Positions 26,086-34,636 of a stretch of 64,000 nt of DNA are shown here, one piece after another. The position numbers and the translations under genes are program-made. Numbering within the stretch: position 1 is the first letter of the stretch; each line of letters starts with the position of its first letter. The stretch is from Terribacillus halophilus (GTDB lineage Bacteria > Bacillota > Bacilli > Bacillales > Amphibacillaceae). The notes beneath the pieces are model-generated. The model searched no databases. It was not told the DNA's origin and saw nothing but the letters and a program-made list of their open reading frames with translations. The stretch is from the NCBI RefSeq assembly GCF_900162685.1, contig NZ_LT727828.1, positions 1,877,889 to 1,941,888 of the forward strand, given 5' to 3'.

Positions 26086-26330
26086 TGTTTTGCCCCCTTT
26101 CTAAAAAAGAATGAAAGCTTAAGCTGTTTCTTAGCTAAAAATCCGAGCATTCCCGCATACGTTTTCAACAGACAAATGCTATTTTTTTCCTCCCATTTCG
26201 TAAAAAGTTGTCTATCTCTATATACTTCCACCCTGAGCTTTGTGCAAAGAAGTTTTATAGATGCTTTATGCGCTGCATTTCCGGTATATCGCGGTCCAAA
26301 TGCATTCAGCTTCTGCAGCCAACCACTCAC
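26082..26330 (-). CDS. Hypothetical basic protein, possibly coupled to the following membrane protein
   Basis: An 82-residue frame from a GTG at 26330 with only a weak purine stretch upstream. It is basic, with segments such as LRVEVYRDRQLFTKWEEK and LKLSFFFRKGAKQ. The stop overlaps the start of the next gene by ATGA, typical of coupled genes. I do not recognise it, and two overlapping plus-strand frames exist, so coding status is uncertain. Confidence 0.35.
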   Translation of the reverse strand: MSGWLQKLNAFGPRYTGNAAHKASIKLLCTKLRVEVYRDRQLFTKWEEKNSICLLKTYAGMLGFLAKKQLKLSFFFRKGAKQ

Positions 26331-26490
26331 CTTTCTTTCGGAGCAATTTCTTTTATTGGATTCATTCTTTCACCTTACTTATATTTATCGATTACATTTA
26401 TGGAATCATATGTTAAAATTTTAATAAGTATTAATTGGATAATACTAGAATGATAATCAAGATTGAAGGATTAACTGATAGGTTGGAAGG

Positions 26491-26796
26491 ATGTTTTCGA
26501 TTTTGCTCATATTTATTATTATTATTTTGCTTGCTCACTATTTACCGTTTATCACGTGGCTGTCGCTGAGTTTTTTAAAATCTCACCGAAAGGAAGGGGA
26601 AGACCCCAACAGAAAGACTCGGTTTTCCAGTTTTTTGATAACTTTCCCGTTAATAAATGTTGTAAGTAGGATTTTTCATATAAGCGTTTCATACAGCTTA
26701 ACAATAATGATTTCTATTGCTGTCTTGTTTAACATATATATGCTAGTCACAGTAATAAAAGATAAGAGAGCTATGCGTCTCACAGCGGAAAATTAA
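26491..26796 (+). CDS. Small membrane protein, unknown function
   Basis: A 101-residue protein with an N-terminal hydrophobic helix (FSILLIFIIIILLAHYLPFITWLSLSFL), a charged loop KSHRKEGEDPNRKTR and two further hydrophobic segments, ending KDKRAMRLTAEN. The positive-inside pattern looks genuine. GGTTGGAAGG lies right before the ATG at 26491, closer than ideal. Family unknown. Confidence 0.5.
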   Translation: MFSILLIFIIIILLAHYLPFITWLSLSFLKSHRKEGEDPNRKTRFSSFLITFPLINVVSRIFHISVSYSLTIMISIAVLFNIYMLVTVIKDKRAMRLTAEN

Positions 26797-26818
26797 TAGT
26801 TTCTGTTTTTTTACTTAT

Positions 26819-26992
26819 TTATCCTTTTTCATTTATTAATCTCATCATAACAACGCAGATTATAATCATGGCAATGAAAGTACCTGTTGGCTCAGGCGAA
26901 TAATTTAGCAGATACATATTTATAGGGAAATTTATTAAGAGTATTACGATCGCCATAACTATTAAGATTCGGTTTGTACGTATGATTCTCAC
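26819..26992 (-). CDS. Possible small two-helix membrane peptide
   Basis: From a GTG at 26992 (TTAGGAACAGA upstream) a 57-residue frame reads two hydrophobic helices (ILIVMAIVILLINFPINMYLL and TGTFIAMIIICVVMMRLI) joined by a short loop. The frame is open 17 codons further upstream in unlikely coding sequence. It is convergent with the preceding plus-strand gene. Unknown function. Confidence 0.35.
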   Translation of the reverse strand: MRIIRTNRILIVMAIVILLINFPINMYLLNYSPEPTGTFIAMIIICVVMMRLINEKG

Positions 26993-27068
26993 CTCTGTTC
27001 CTAAGCTATGAAGACATAAATTACTTGGAGAAGACGATCTCATAGTTTAAATGAAAAATTAAACCCCT

Positions 27069-27491
27069 TCATCTATGGACAGATTCAATTAAGTCTTTAA
27101 CCGGTTGAGAGCTTTCTTTTGTGGCAGCATACGTTTTATCTTCGTGTCCATCATATGTAAGCAGCCATCTTCCATCATCTGACTCGATAATATGGATAAC
27201 TCTTTCTCCTCCAGACTCCCCTTCGCCGTAATCTAGCAACACATCGTAAGCAGGATCGCCTGTTTTCACCTCTTCCTTTCTAGCGCTGTTTATCATCTCT
27301 TCAAATAATTTCATTTCATTGAGACTGTCAGCATTCCAAAAAAACGCTTCGTTTAAGCCGCCATAACCTTTAGACTTAGAGACAGAGACTCTTTGAAGAG
27401 ATTTCTCGGATGTAGCCATTCTTTCTGAGTTACTACATCCAGTTAACATCACTGCTATTAATACCGAAACAAAGATAATAAAACGCTTCAT
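27069..27491 (-). CDS. Lipoprotein, unknown function
   Basis: A 140-residue exported lipoprotein. The signal peptide MKRFIIFVSVLIAVMLTGC has a proper lipobox (LTGC, Cys19). The mature part is acidic, with FFWNADSLNEMKLFEEMINSA, YDVLLDYGEG and WLLTYDGHEDKTY segments suggesting a small beta-rich domain; I recognise no family. GCTTGGAGGAAAGCTG precedes the ATG. It is probably monocistronic. Confidence 0.7.
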   Translation of the reverse strand: MKRFIIFVSVLIAVMLTGCSNSERMATSEKSLQRVSVSKSKGYGGLNEAFFWNADSLNEMKLFEEMINSARKEEVKTGDPAYDVLLDYGEGESGGERVIHIIESDDGRWLLTYDGHEDKTYAATKESSQPVKDLIESVHR

Positions 27492-27642
27492 CAGCTTTCC
27501 TCCAAGCTATTTTGGATTATCTGCTCTACCTCATAGATATTGCAATATACAGAACATGTTATATGCTTACGTATTTCTTTTTTTCTTCTTTTTCTTATCC
27601 ACTATCGTCAATAAAGCCCAGGTACTGCTCATAAACAATGGT

Positions 27643-27741
27643 CTAACTGTTGTCAGGTAAACCCAGTTTTTTTCGAAGCCTGCTTTTACTTACGAAATAT
27701 AAGAAAAGGATAGCGTATACGATAGTAACGAGATACTTCAA
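27643..27741 (-). CDS. Possible 32-residue membrane peptide
   Basis: A TTG at 27741 with TTTAGGGAGATAAAAA upstream opens a 32-codon frame: a hydrophobic helix (KYLVTIVYAILFLYFV) then a basic tail SKSRLRKKLGLPDNS. Plausible small membrane peptide, but supported only by the ribosome-binding site and composition. The stretch 27745-27990 shows no gene; 27492-27640 holds a basic, lysine-rich minor frame only. Confidence 0.3.
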   Translation of the reverse strand: MKYLVTIVYAILFLYFVSKSRLRKKLGLPDNS

Positions 27742-27993
27742 TTTTTATCTCCCTAAACTGTTATGTCACATCTATTCTCCATTATTTGGTTAGTGCACTT
27801 TCTTGTCAAGATTATCTCCCTCTTTAGGCACAGCTGTATTTCCAGATTATTAGGATACCAACTTGGAGACAGCTGTAAAACAGGGATAAGATGCCAAGAT
27901 TTTTGACGATGAAAGAAGGATAATTCAAGGTAACGTGGATGAATTTAAATCACCATTCTTAAAGACCTACATAATTATGTAATAACACGCAAT

Positions 27994-28020
27994 AAAAAGA
28001 CCCTCCGCATAAGGGAGGGC
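27994..28020 (-). terminator. terminator of the hydrolase gene
   Basis: On the minus strand CCCTCC and GGAGGG enclose a seven-base loop, followed by TCTTTTTATT, just past the stop at 28026. Confidence 0.7.
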
Positions 28021-28025
28021 TGTTA

Positions 28026-28943
28026 TTAAGCAGTTTTAAAGAATTCTTCAAATGTTTCTGGACCAGCAATGCCATCAACACTAATACCTTGGTTGCGCTG
28101 GTAAGCACGTACCATGTCTCGCGTGTTAGTGCCGTAAATACCATCAATGCTTAAGTTGTATCCTAAACATACGAGCGTAGCTTGAATTAAACGCGTCCAA
28201 CCTGGCTGATGATTGCTTATACTCTGTTCTGGCACGGCGGCTTTTGTTCTAGGACCCCATAAACCATCAATGGCTGTCTTGCCGAACAGCTGACAAATTC
28301 GCAGCAAAGCATCCATTGTTAGCGGACCATTTAATCCATCCACATCAAGCGCCCGAAAACCTGCTTCTTCCTTGTATTGGTTCGCCCATCTTTGTACTCT
28401 CTTAACCAATTCCGTGCCGCGAGACGCTGGGCTGCTGCTATTACCATTATTACTAGGCAGGGGTGTACTCGTGCCAGTACGATCAGTCAGACTTGGTCTG
28501 CTCCCTGCGCGCAGCTGGGCTGTAGAAAGACCGCCCGTCATCTCGAGGTGAGGATAGTCTTTGAAGCTTCTCCAGTCACCGCCCCATTCAAAGCCGAGAC
28601 TTTTAGCGATAGCGGCTACCCGGCGCCAATTGTCATTTACTGTCCAAGTAGCTTTCGTGCCATCCCAAGTAATCAGGAAGAAATCTACCGCCAAGCCAAA
28701 GTTATGGTTGGACTGACCACCTTGAGCATTAGTTACGATACTTCCCGGCGCAGTCCGACCTTGTGCATACAATCTGTTCTGCTCTGCATATGTCCGCATA
28801 CCCTGCGAGATCTGTACATTGATGCCTTCCTTATATGCCCGCCGAATTACCTCCAGCGCAGTCTGCTTAACGATAGGATTCATGCCATTCCCCATATTTC
28901 TTTCCGAACGACGCAGCAACGTGTCTAATGATACTCTAGCCAT
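28026..28943 (-). CDS. Leaderless L-Ala-D-Glu peptidase (CwlK/Ply500-like) with peptidoglycan-binding domains
   Basis: A 305-residue cell-wall hydrolase of the VanY/CwlK (M15) type, cutting the L-Ala-D-Glu bond of the peptide stem in this family. Zinc ligands are in SNHNFGLAVDF (78-88) and PHLEM (131-135), with the usual QGMRTYAEQNRLYAQGR before them. After a Ser/Pro-rich linker (about 150-172) come two peptidoglycan-binding repeats, one partial (VDGLNGPLTMDALL, IDGLWGPRTKAAV) and one at the C-terminus (IDGIYGTNTRDMVRAYQRNQGISVDGIAGPETF). There is no signal peptide: it begins MARVSLDTLLRRSERN, as phage endolysins do. No holin or phage gene is adjacent. AAAGGAGCTAGATACGA precedes the ATG. Confidence 0.85.
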   Translation of the reverse strand: MARVSLDTLLRRSERNMGNGMNPIVKQTALEVIRRAYKEGINVQISQGMRTYAEQNRLYAQGRTAPGSIVTNAQGGQSNHNFGLAVDFFLITWDGTKATWTVNDNWRRVAAIAKSLGFEWGGDWRSFKDYPHLEMTGGLSTAQLRAGSRPSLTDRTGTSTPLPSNNGNSSSPASRGTELVKRVQRWANQYKEEAGFRALDVDGLNGPLTMDALLRICQLFGKTAIDGLWGPRTKAAVPEQSISNHQPGWTRLIQATLVCLGYNLSIDGIYGTNTRDMVRAYQRNQGISVDGIAGPETFEEFFKTA

Positions 28944-29183
28944 TCGTATCTAGCTCCTTTCGGTTTATCGTACGTAAGGGCTCCAGGGCTGTCCACGGTG
29001 TTTTGATTATCCTAGCAGACATTAGGCCGCCTTATTTATCTGATTAGGAAAAAGCTGCAGTTCAGAATACTTCTTTTCTAATCATAATTTACAGAAGCGA
29101 GCTACACACACCATTTGTATGGATAATTCACAAGAAATTCATCAAGTTATAAATGACAAATGTTATATTTGAGCAAACAAAAA

Positions 29184-29212
29184 AGCCCATTTCCCTATTC
29201 GGAATGGGCAAT
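29184..29212 (-). terminator. terminator of the tandem micro-ORFs
   Basis: GCCCATT and AATGGGC (extended by CC/GG with one bulge) followed on the minus strand by TTTTTTG. It lies 15 bases beyond the second micro-ORF and supports a real transcript there. Confidence 0.75.
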
Positions 29213-29224
29213 TCGCTCGGCAGC

Positions 29225-29341
29225 TTACTTTTTAGAAATTTTTTGCAGCAAATATAATGCATAAATAATTGCAGGTATTGCACCAAAATATAAAACTCTG
29301 CCTATTAAAATTTCGATACCCCACATAATATCCGTAATCAA
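29225..29341 (-). CDS. 38-residue single-helix membrane peptide (second of a tandem pair)
   Basis: A TTG at 29341 opens a 38-codon frame, immediately after the TAA of the preceding micro-ORF. It reads MITDIMWGIEILIGRVLYFG, then AIPAIIYALYLLQKISKK: one long hydrophobic helix and a basic tail. The ribosome-binding site TAGGAGGAATT lies inside the last codons of the first frame. An in-frame ATG at residue 6 is an alternative start. A terminator follows closely. Unknown function; toxin-like, regulatory or respiratory small subunit roles are all possible. Confidence 0.5.
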   Translation of the reverse strand: MITDIMWGIEILIGRVLYFGAIPAIIYALYLLQKISKK

Positions 29342-29440
29342 TTAATAAATTCCTCCTACTAATATACCTTCTCCATTAACTACATAATCTAGTGCAGTCG
29401 ATTTGTTCGCTAGCCATTCCTGCCACAATATATAACTCAT
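29342..29440 (-). CDS. 32-residue peptide (first of a tandem pair)
   Basis: An ATG at 29440 with GACAGGAAAATT upstream opens a 32-codon frame reading MSYILWQEWLANKSTALDYV, then VNGEGILVGGIY and stop. The final GGIY codons carry the ribosome-binding site of the next frame, so the two look translationally coupled. The peptide is not strongly hydrophobic, and two Trp in the first half are unusual. No family recognised. Confidence 0.4.
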   Translation of the reverse strand: MSYILWQEWLANKSTALDYVVNGEGILVGGIY

Positions 29441-29509
29441 AATTTTCCTGTCGTCACATTTCGAATTCCTTTGTCAAAGTATTTGACTAGTTATATCTCA
29501 ACCTCTTTA

Positions 29510-29869
29510 TTAAGGTAATACTTTATCAGAAGGTTGATGTTTAAGCTCTGTCATTAGTTCATCTCCGAAAGTAATCCCGCCATTGCCATATACATTAGCA
29601 GAAAAAATAACTTTATCATCTTCCTTATCGTAATCAAATATGTAACTGTTCTCCTTGTCATCTTTCGTAACTATCACTTTAGCAAAGCCAGGAGTTGAAT
29701 TTAATGAATTAAACAAAGGGTAATATTCTTCACTTATTTCATCTATAGAAATACCATAGTCTTGAATGTACTGATCGATTTTTTTCTCAGCATTATGCCT
29801 ATCGATAAAATGAATACTTAAAAGTATTGTACTTATTAAAATAACAATTAATATAATTTTTTTCTTCAT
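29510..29869 (-). CDS. DUF3139-like membrane-anchored protein
   Basis: A 119-residue protein with an N-terminal anchor (MKKKIILIVILISTILLSIHF) and an extracytoplasmic domain resembling DUF3139: IDQYIQDYGISIDEISEEYYPLF, then YIFDYDKEDDKVIFSANVYGNGG. AAAAAGGAGCTATC precedes the ATG. Function unknown; common in clusters of small proteins in bacilli. The tandem micro-ORFs follow about 70 bases downstream in the same direction. Confidence 0.6.
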   Translation of the reverse strand: MKKKIILIVILISTILLSIHFIDRHNAEKKIDQYIQDYGISIDEISEEYYPLFNSLNSTPGFAKVIVTKDDKENSYIFDYDKEDDKVIFSANVYGNGGITFGDELMTELKHQPSDKVLP

Positions 29870-30137
29870 GATAGCTCCTTTTTAAACATACTACCACGCT
29901 GATGTGTTTCTAATGTGTCTTTTAGAACATGCTGCAGACTTGTATTTACTATCATTCATTCCCGTGAGTTTTTTCCAATCATTATACTTATCAGTTATCG
30001 ACCTGTCTGCTTTCTTTATAATTGCTGCTTTTATTTTGGTACTGATTGCTGTTAGTCCTAACATTGAAAAGACGTCTTCTTCTTTCGGAAGAGCGCCTTC
30101 GTTTGTATTACCTAATATAAAGAAATTCCCTATAAAA

Positions 30138-30175
30138 AAACCTCTGATACAAATAGTATCAGAGGTTTATAGATC
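30138..30175 (-). terminator. rho-independent terminator of glnA
   Basis: AAACCTCTGATAC, loop AAATA, GTATCAGAGGTTT: perfect 13-bp stem, followed on the minus strand by TTTTTTTA. Confidence 0.9.
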
Positions 30176-30181
30176 AATAGA

Positions 30182-31516
30182 TTAGAAGTTCTCCATATAC
30201 TGAGAACGTTCCCATGGATGTACCTGCGTGCGGAACATATCCCATTCGATTTCTTTTGCTTCAATGAAGTGTTCGAATAGGTGCTCGCCTAGTGCTTCAA
30301 CGATTGTTTCGTCAGCTTTAAGCTGCTCAAGTGCGTCGAATAGTGTAGCTGGAAGATCTGCTACGCCGTTCTTTTCTCTTTCTGCTTTGTCCATCACGTA
30401 GATGTTGCGGTCGATGGAAGCTGGTGCATCCATGTTGTTTCGAATACCGTCTAGTCCTGCAGCAAGCAGAACGCTCATTGCTAGGTATGGGTTAGCAGCT
30501 GGATCGACGCTGCGTACTTCTACGCGTGTGCTCATGCCGCGTGCAGATGGAACACGGATTAATGGGCTGCGGTTTTTACCGGACCATGCAACGTAGCATG
30601 GTGCTTCGTAGCCAGGTACAAGACGCTTATAGGAGTTTACAGTTGGGTTCGTCACAGCCGTGAAGTTAATCGCATGTTTTAGAGTACCTGCGATGAACTG
30701 ATATGCTGTTTCTGAAAGCTTCAACTCGCCACTTTCGTCATAAAACGCGTTCTTGCCATCTTTGAATAGAGACATGTTGCAGTGCATACCAGAACCGTTC
30801 ACACCGTAAAGTGGTTTTGGCATAAATGTTGCATGCAAGCCATGTTTTCTGGCGATTGTTTTTACTACGAGTTTAAATGTCTGGATATCATCCGCATGCT
30901 TTAGTGCATGTGCATATTTGAAGTCGATTTCGTGCTGACCTGGTGCCACTTCATGGTGGGAAGCTTCGATTTCAAAGCCCATTTCTTCCAGTTCTAGTAC
31001 GATATCACGACGGCAAGTTTCACCCAAGTCGGTTGGAGCAAGGTCGAAGTATCCGCCTTTATCATTCAATTCCAAAGATGGTTCGCCATTTTCATCTAGT
31101 TTGAATAAGAAGAATTCCGGCTCTGTACCAATATTGAAAGCAGAGAATCCAAGCTCTTCCATTTTCTTTAGGTTGCGTTTTAGGTTGTAACGCGGGCAGC
31201 CTTCGAATGGTTCGCCTTCTGGAGTGTAGATATCACAGATAAAACGTGCCACTTTGCCTTTTTCACTAGTCCATGGGAATACAACAAATGTATCCAAGTC
31301 TGGGTATAGCTTCATGTCAGATTCTTCAATGCGCACGAAACCTTCAATAGAAGATCCGTCAAACATCATTTCATTATCCAATGCTTTGTCTAGCTGGCTA
31401 AGCGGGATTTCTACGTTTTTAATTGTGCCAAGCAAGTCGGTAAACTGTAAACGAATAAACTTTACGTTTTCCTCCTTGATTGTTTTGATTACATCTTCTC
31501 TAGTAAATTTCGCCAT
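30182..31516 (-). CDS. glnA: Glutamine synthetase, type I
   Basis: ATP-dependent synthesis of glutamine from glutamate and ammonium; feedback-inhibited GlnA in bacilli also controls GlnR and TnrA. The 444-residue length fits the GSI-alpha class, which lacks the adenylylation loop. Visible signatures: [18 protein letters not shown], the ATP-binding [26 protein letters not shown] with metal ligands, and [19 protein letters not shown]. The C-terminus [10 protein letters not shown] is typical of Bacillus GlnA. It follows glnR after 16 bases as the second gene of the glnRA operon. Confidence 0.97.
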   Translation of the reverse strand: MAKFTREDVIKTIKEENVKFIRLQFTDLLGTIKNVEIPLSQLDKALDNEMMFDGSSIEGFVRIEESDMKLYPDLDTFVVFPWTSEKGKVARFICDIYTPEGEPFEGCPRYNLKRNLKKMEELGFSAFNIGTEPEFFLFKLDENGEPSLELNDKGGYFDLAPTDLGETCRRDIVLELEEMGFEIEASHHEVAPGQHEIDFKYAHALKHADDIQTFKLVVKTIARKHGLHATFMPKPLYGVNGSGMHCNMSLFKDGKNAFYDESGELKLSETAYQFIAGTLKHAINFTAVTNPTVNSYKRLVPGYEAPCYVAWSGKNRSPLIRVPSARGMSTRVEVRSVDPAANPYLAMSVLLAAGLDGIRNNMDAPASIDRNIYVMDKAEREKNGVADLPATLFDALEQLKADETIVEALGEHLFEHFIEAKEIEWDMFRTQVHPWERSQYMENF

Positions 31517-31532
31517 TCTTTCTCCTCCTCTA

Positions 31533-31925
31533 TTAATGGAAGAATCGTGATAATTCTCCCTGACGTAACGAAGCTTTGCCCAAGCGGCCGGTATCCATCA
31601 ATTCCTGACGCAGCATCTGTCTTAGTGCTTTATCTGATATTTCCGGTTCAATCGGGGTTTCAAGCGTTTCTGCTGCTGGTTTCTCTCTAGTTGGCAGCAT
31701 TTGCTTAATTCCGGCAAGGTTGATCCCTTTATCGATCAATTCCTTGATTTCCAGCAGTCGATCCACATCATTAAATGAGAAAAGACGCTGATTGCCTTCT
31801 GTTCTTGCTGGGAAAATCAGTCCGTTATCTTCGTAATAACGGATTTGTCTTGCTGTTAGTGCAGTAAGTGATTTTACAATTCCAATAGAGAACAAGGGCA
31901 TAGATCGGCGATTCATATCACTCAT
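31533..31925 (-). CDS. glnR: Nitrogen-metabolism repressor GlnR (MerR family)
   Basis: Represses glnRA and other nitrogen genes when glutamine is plentiful; activated by feedback-inhibited GlnA through its C-terminal tail. The 130 residues start with a MerR winged helix ([29 protein letters not shown]). They end with the tail ([31 protein letters not shown]) characteristic of GlnR/TnrA. The frame opens 23 codons earlier, but AAAGGGGATGGACG places the start at the ATG at 31925. A GlnR box overlaps its promoter region. Confidence 0.95.
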   Translation of the reverse strand: MSDMNRRSMPLFSIGIVKSLTALTARQIRYYEDNGLIFPARTEGNQRLFSFNDVDRLLEIKELIDKGINLAGIKQMLPTREKPAAETLETPIEPEISDKALRQMLRQELMDTGRLGKASLRQGELSRFFH

Positions 31926-31961
31926 AATCGTCCATCCCCTTTCCTTATGTACTCTACGCTT

Positions 31962-31991
31962 ATTATATACGCAGGTAATTTTAAATGTCAA
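31962..31991 (-). promoter_or_regulatory. promoter of glnRA
   Basis: Consensus TTGACA (31991-31986) and TATAAT (31967-31962) on the minus strand with an 18-base spacer. Confidence 0.8.
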
Positions 31992-31995
31992 CACA

Positions 31996-32012
31996 TGTTA
32001 GCTTAGTTAACA
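31996..32012. promoter_or_regulatory. GlnR/TnrA box
   Basis: TGTTAGCTTAGTTAACA fits TGTNA-N7-TNACA exactly and lies four bases upstream of the -35. An overlapping imperfect copy (TGTCA-N7-TTAGC, 31986-32002) could be the second site seen at B. subtilis glnRA. Confidence 0.85.
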
Positions 32013-32024
32013 TGAATTTTTTTA

Positions 32025-33275
32025 TTATGCTTCATTACTTGCTATTAAGCCTTTTTCTAATAGGTTTTGCGCTGCGTCTTTAATAGCGAGTTTAACGTGC
32101 GTATACGTGAGTCCACCTTGGACAAAAGCTGTATACGGTGCACGAATTGGCCCATCGGCAGTTAATTCCAAGCTGGCGCCTTGAATAAAGGTTCCGGCCG
32201 CCATAATCACGTCACTTTCATAACCTGGCATCGGTGCAGCTTGCGGCGTCACGTGTGCATTAACAGGTGATGCATGCTGGATAGCTTGGCAAAAGGCTAT
32301 CATTTGATCAGCAGAATGGAAGTTCACGGATTGAATCAAGTCTACGCGTTTACTATCGAATTTGGGAGAAGTCGAAAATCCGAGCAGTTCCAGGAATCGG
32401 GATGTGAAGATTGCTCCCTTTAACGCCTCACCTACTACATGCGGCGCCAAGAAGAACCCTTGGAACAGCTCCTGCAGCATACCTAGTGATGCTCCTGTCT
32501 CTTTGCCAAGACCTGGAGCAGTCAGCCGGTTGGCGCATAGTTCAATCAAATCAGAACGGCCGGCGATGTAGCCGCCGGCGCGGACAATGCCGCCGCCTGG
32601 ATTCTTAATGAGTGATCCAGCTATCAAATCCGCCCCAACATGCAATGGTTCCTCTGTTTCAGCAAATTCACCATAACAGTTATCGACGAAGATAACAGCT
32701 TCCGGATGCTTCTCTTTTACAAAAGAAACCATCTCACCGATCTCTGAAACAGAAAAAGAAGGCCGGTCGGCATATCCTTTCGAACGCTGGATTGCCACCA
32801 CCTTCGTTTTTTGAGATAGCTTTTCTTCCACAGCTGTATAGTCAATTGCTCCGTCTTCGGTGAGATCAACTGCATCATACATGACACCAAAGTCCTTTAG
32901 CGATCCTGTATCTTCTGCCCGATTGCCAATAACACCTTCTAGCGTATCGTACGGTTTCCCGGTAATATACAAAAGCTGGTCATCTGGACGCAGAACGCCA
33001 AACAAAGCAGTTGTAATTGCATGTGTACCAGAGACAATCTGCGGACGGACGAGCGCATCTTCCCCTCCGAATACCTCTGCATATACTTGCTCCAACGTTT
33101 CGCGTCCAAAGTCATCGTACCCATAACCAGTGGTAGGATTAAAATGGCTGTCGCTCACACGCTGGTGGCGAAATGCATCCATCACGCGTTTTTGATTCTG
33201 CTCGACGATTTTATCAATCTTAGCGCGCTCGGCACTTGTCTCTTCTTCTGTTCTTCTTGCTGTTTCGTGTATCAT
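32025..33275 (-). CDS. ynbB: PLP-dependent methionine gamma-lyase family protein YnbB
   Basis: A 416-residue fold-type I PLP protein of the family once annotated as aluminium-resistance protein; the substrate is not established. The PLP Lys lies in DLIAGSLIKNPGGGIV, with upstream VSGTHAITTALFG and FVDNCYGEF (the Asp contacting the cofactor) as in Cys/Met metabolism enzymes. Its start overlaps the hflX stop by ATGA, so translation is coupled. Position between hflX and glnR is conserved in Bacillus. Confidence 0.87.
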   Translation of the reverse strand: MIHETARRTEEETSAERAKIDKIVEQNQKRVMDAFRHQRVSDSHFNPTTGYGYDDFGRETLEQVYAEVFGGEDALVRPQIVSGTHAITTALFGVLRPDDQLLYITGKPYDTLEGVIGNRAEDTGSLKDFGVMYDAVDLTEDGAIDYTAVEEKLSQKTKVVAIQRSKGYADRPSFSVSEIGEMVSFVKEKHPEAVIFVDNCYGEFAETEEPLHVGADLIAGSLIKNPGGGIVRAGGYIAGRSDLIELCANRLTAPGLGKETGASLGMLQELFQGFFLAPHVVGEALKGAIFTSRFLELLGFSTSPKFDSKRVDLIQSVNFHSADQMIAFCQAIQHASPVNAHVTPQAAPMPGYESDVIMAAGTFIQGASLELTADGPIRAPYTAFVQGGLTYTHVKLAIKDAAQNLLEKGLIASNEA

Positions 33276-34513
33276 ACTTCATTCTTTCCTTTCAACTGAT
33301 GGTAAAGCGGGTGTTCGCTCATAATATAGCCGCTCACCTCATAAGCATCCAACTCTTCGTTGAATGCACGTTTTGTCATAATGGTTTCCTGGGCGATCTT
33401 GTCCAAAAGACGCCCGCCAGATGCAGGTACGATTGTATCATACAATTCGCTTGCTTCCTGAATCATTTCCTGGACTTTTTCCATGACACGTCTGCGGTCT
33501 TCTTCTTTAAAAGCAGATATTTGCACATACGGATGCGCACTCGGAATGAAATCCTCTGTCAAAAGATCCGTCTTATTGTAAACAGTCAATATTGGTAATT
33601 GATTTGCCCCAAGTTCATCGAGCAATTTTAAAACAGTCGCTTGCTGCTGCTCATGATCCGGATGCGCACTATTGACCATATGAATGATAAAATCTGCTTC
33701 CGTTACTTCCTCGAGTGTTGATCGAAAAGCAGCGATTAAAGCAGTCGGTAAATCTTGAATAAATCCAACCGTATCCGTCAGCAACGCCTGGAAGCCTGAC
33801 GGCAAACGCATACGGCGCGTCATCGGATCCAACGTGGCAAACAGCTGATCCTGCTCTAAACTTTCATTACCGGTCAATCGATTGAAAATGGTGGATTTGC
33901 CTGCGTTTGTATAACCCACTAAAGCAATTTGGAAAGCCTTATTTGTCTTACGGCGCTCTCGGTAACGCGAACGGTGAGACACAACCGCTTTTAGCTGATG
34001 CTTGATTTCATCAATACGGCGGCGGATATGCCGTCTGTCGGTCTCAAGTTTCGTCTCCCCAGGTCCTCTTGTTCCGATACCAGCACCAAGCCGGCTCATC
34101 TCCGTACCTTGGCCATATAGCCTTGGCAGCAAATACTGCATTTGGGCAAGCTCTACTTGTAGCTTTCCTTCTCTTGTATGTGCTCTTGTAGCAAATATAT
34201 CAAGAATCAGCTGACTCCGGTCAATCACACGCACTCCGACCCGGTTGCTGATATTTTTTAATTGACCTGGCGATAATTCGTCGTTAGAGATAACCAAAAG
34301 CGGTTCTTCCTCTTCGACGAGATCCGCAAGCTCCTGTAGTTTTCCTTCGCCCACATAAGTACCAGGATGCAGACGATCTCTTTTTTGCGTGACAAAACCT
34401 GCCACTTCTCCGCCTGCTGTTTTTGTTAACGCTTCTAATTCGTCCAGCGATGATTGAAATCGCTCTAGTGTTTGATTCTGATGATGTACTGCCATCAATA
34501 ATACACGTTCCAT
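33272..34513 (-). CDS. hflX: Ribosome-associated GTPase HflX
   Basis: GTPase that binds the 50S subunit and rescues or splits stalled ribosomes after stress. The 413 residues contain the HflX N-terminal domain (YVGEGKLQELADLV, RVIDRSQLILDIFATRA, GAGIGTRGPGETKLETDRR). The G domain follows with GYTNAGKST, DTVGFIQDLP and NKTDLL. The frame opens eight codons earlier, but GAAAGGGTGACAG favours the ATG at 34513. Operon with ynbB. Confidence 0.93.
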   Translation of the reverse strand: MERVLLMAVHHQNQTLERFQSSLDELEALTKTAGGEVAGFVTQKRDRLHPGTYVGEGKLQELADLVEEEEPLLVISNDELSPGQLKNISNRVGVRVIDRSQLILDIFATRAHTREGKLQVELAQMQYLLPRLYGQGTEMSRLGAGIGTRGPGETKLETDRRHIRRRIDEIKHQLKAVVSHRSRYRERRKTNKAFQIALVGYTNAGKSTIFNRLTGNESLEQDQLFATLDPMTRRMRLPSGFQALLTDTVGFIQDLPTALIAAFRSTLEEVTEADFIIHMVNSAHPDHEQQQATVLKLLDELGANQLPILTVYNKTDLLTEDFIPSAHPYVQISAFKEEDRRRVMEKVQEMIQEASELYDTIVPASGGRLLDKIAQETIMTKRAFNEELDAYEVSGYIMSEHPLYHQLKGKNEV

Positions 34514-34552
34514 GCTGTCACCCTTTCCATATGTCATTATACCCTATAATAA

Positions 34553-34588
34553 GCTGAAAAAGCCTTCGCATTTATAACGAAGGCTTAG
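34553..34588 (-). terminator. terminator of the ger operon
   Basis: AAGCCTTCG (34560-34568) and CGAAGGCTT (34578-34586) form a 9-bp stem; the minus strand continues TTTTCAGC. It separates the ger operon from hflX. Confidence 0.75.
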
Positions 34589-34636
34589 GAATTTAGGTTA
34601 AGTATTTCGACTGAGACATTATATCACTGCCTTTCT

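Noticed and set aside
26176..26453. Two overlapping plus-strand frames of about 82 codons
   Set aside because: No ribosome-binding sites; they are antisense to the ATGA-coupled minus-strand frame, which has better context.
29904..30185. Plus-strand 93-codon frame with hydrophobic segments before glnA
   Set aside because: No ribosome-binding site; its last 18 codons run through the glnA terminator. A decayed membrane gene fragment is possible but not supported.
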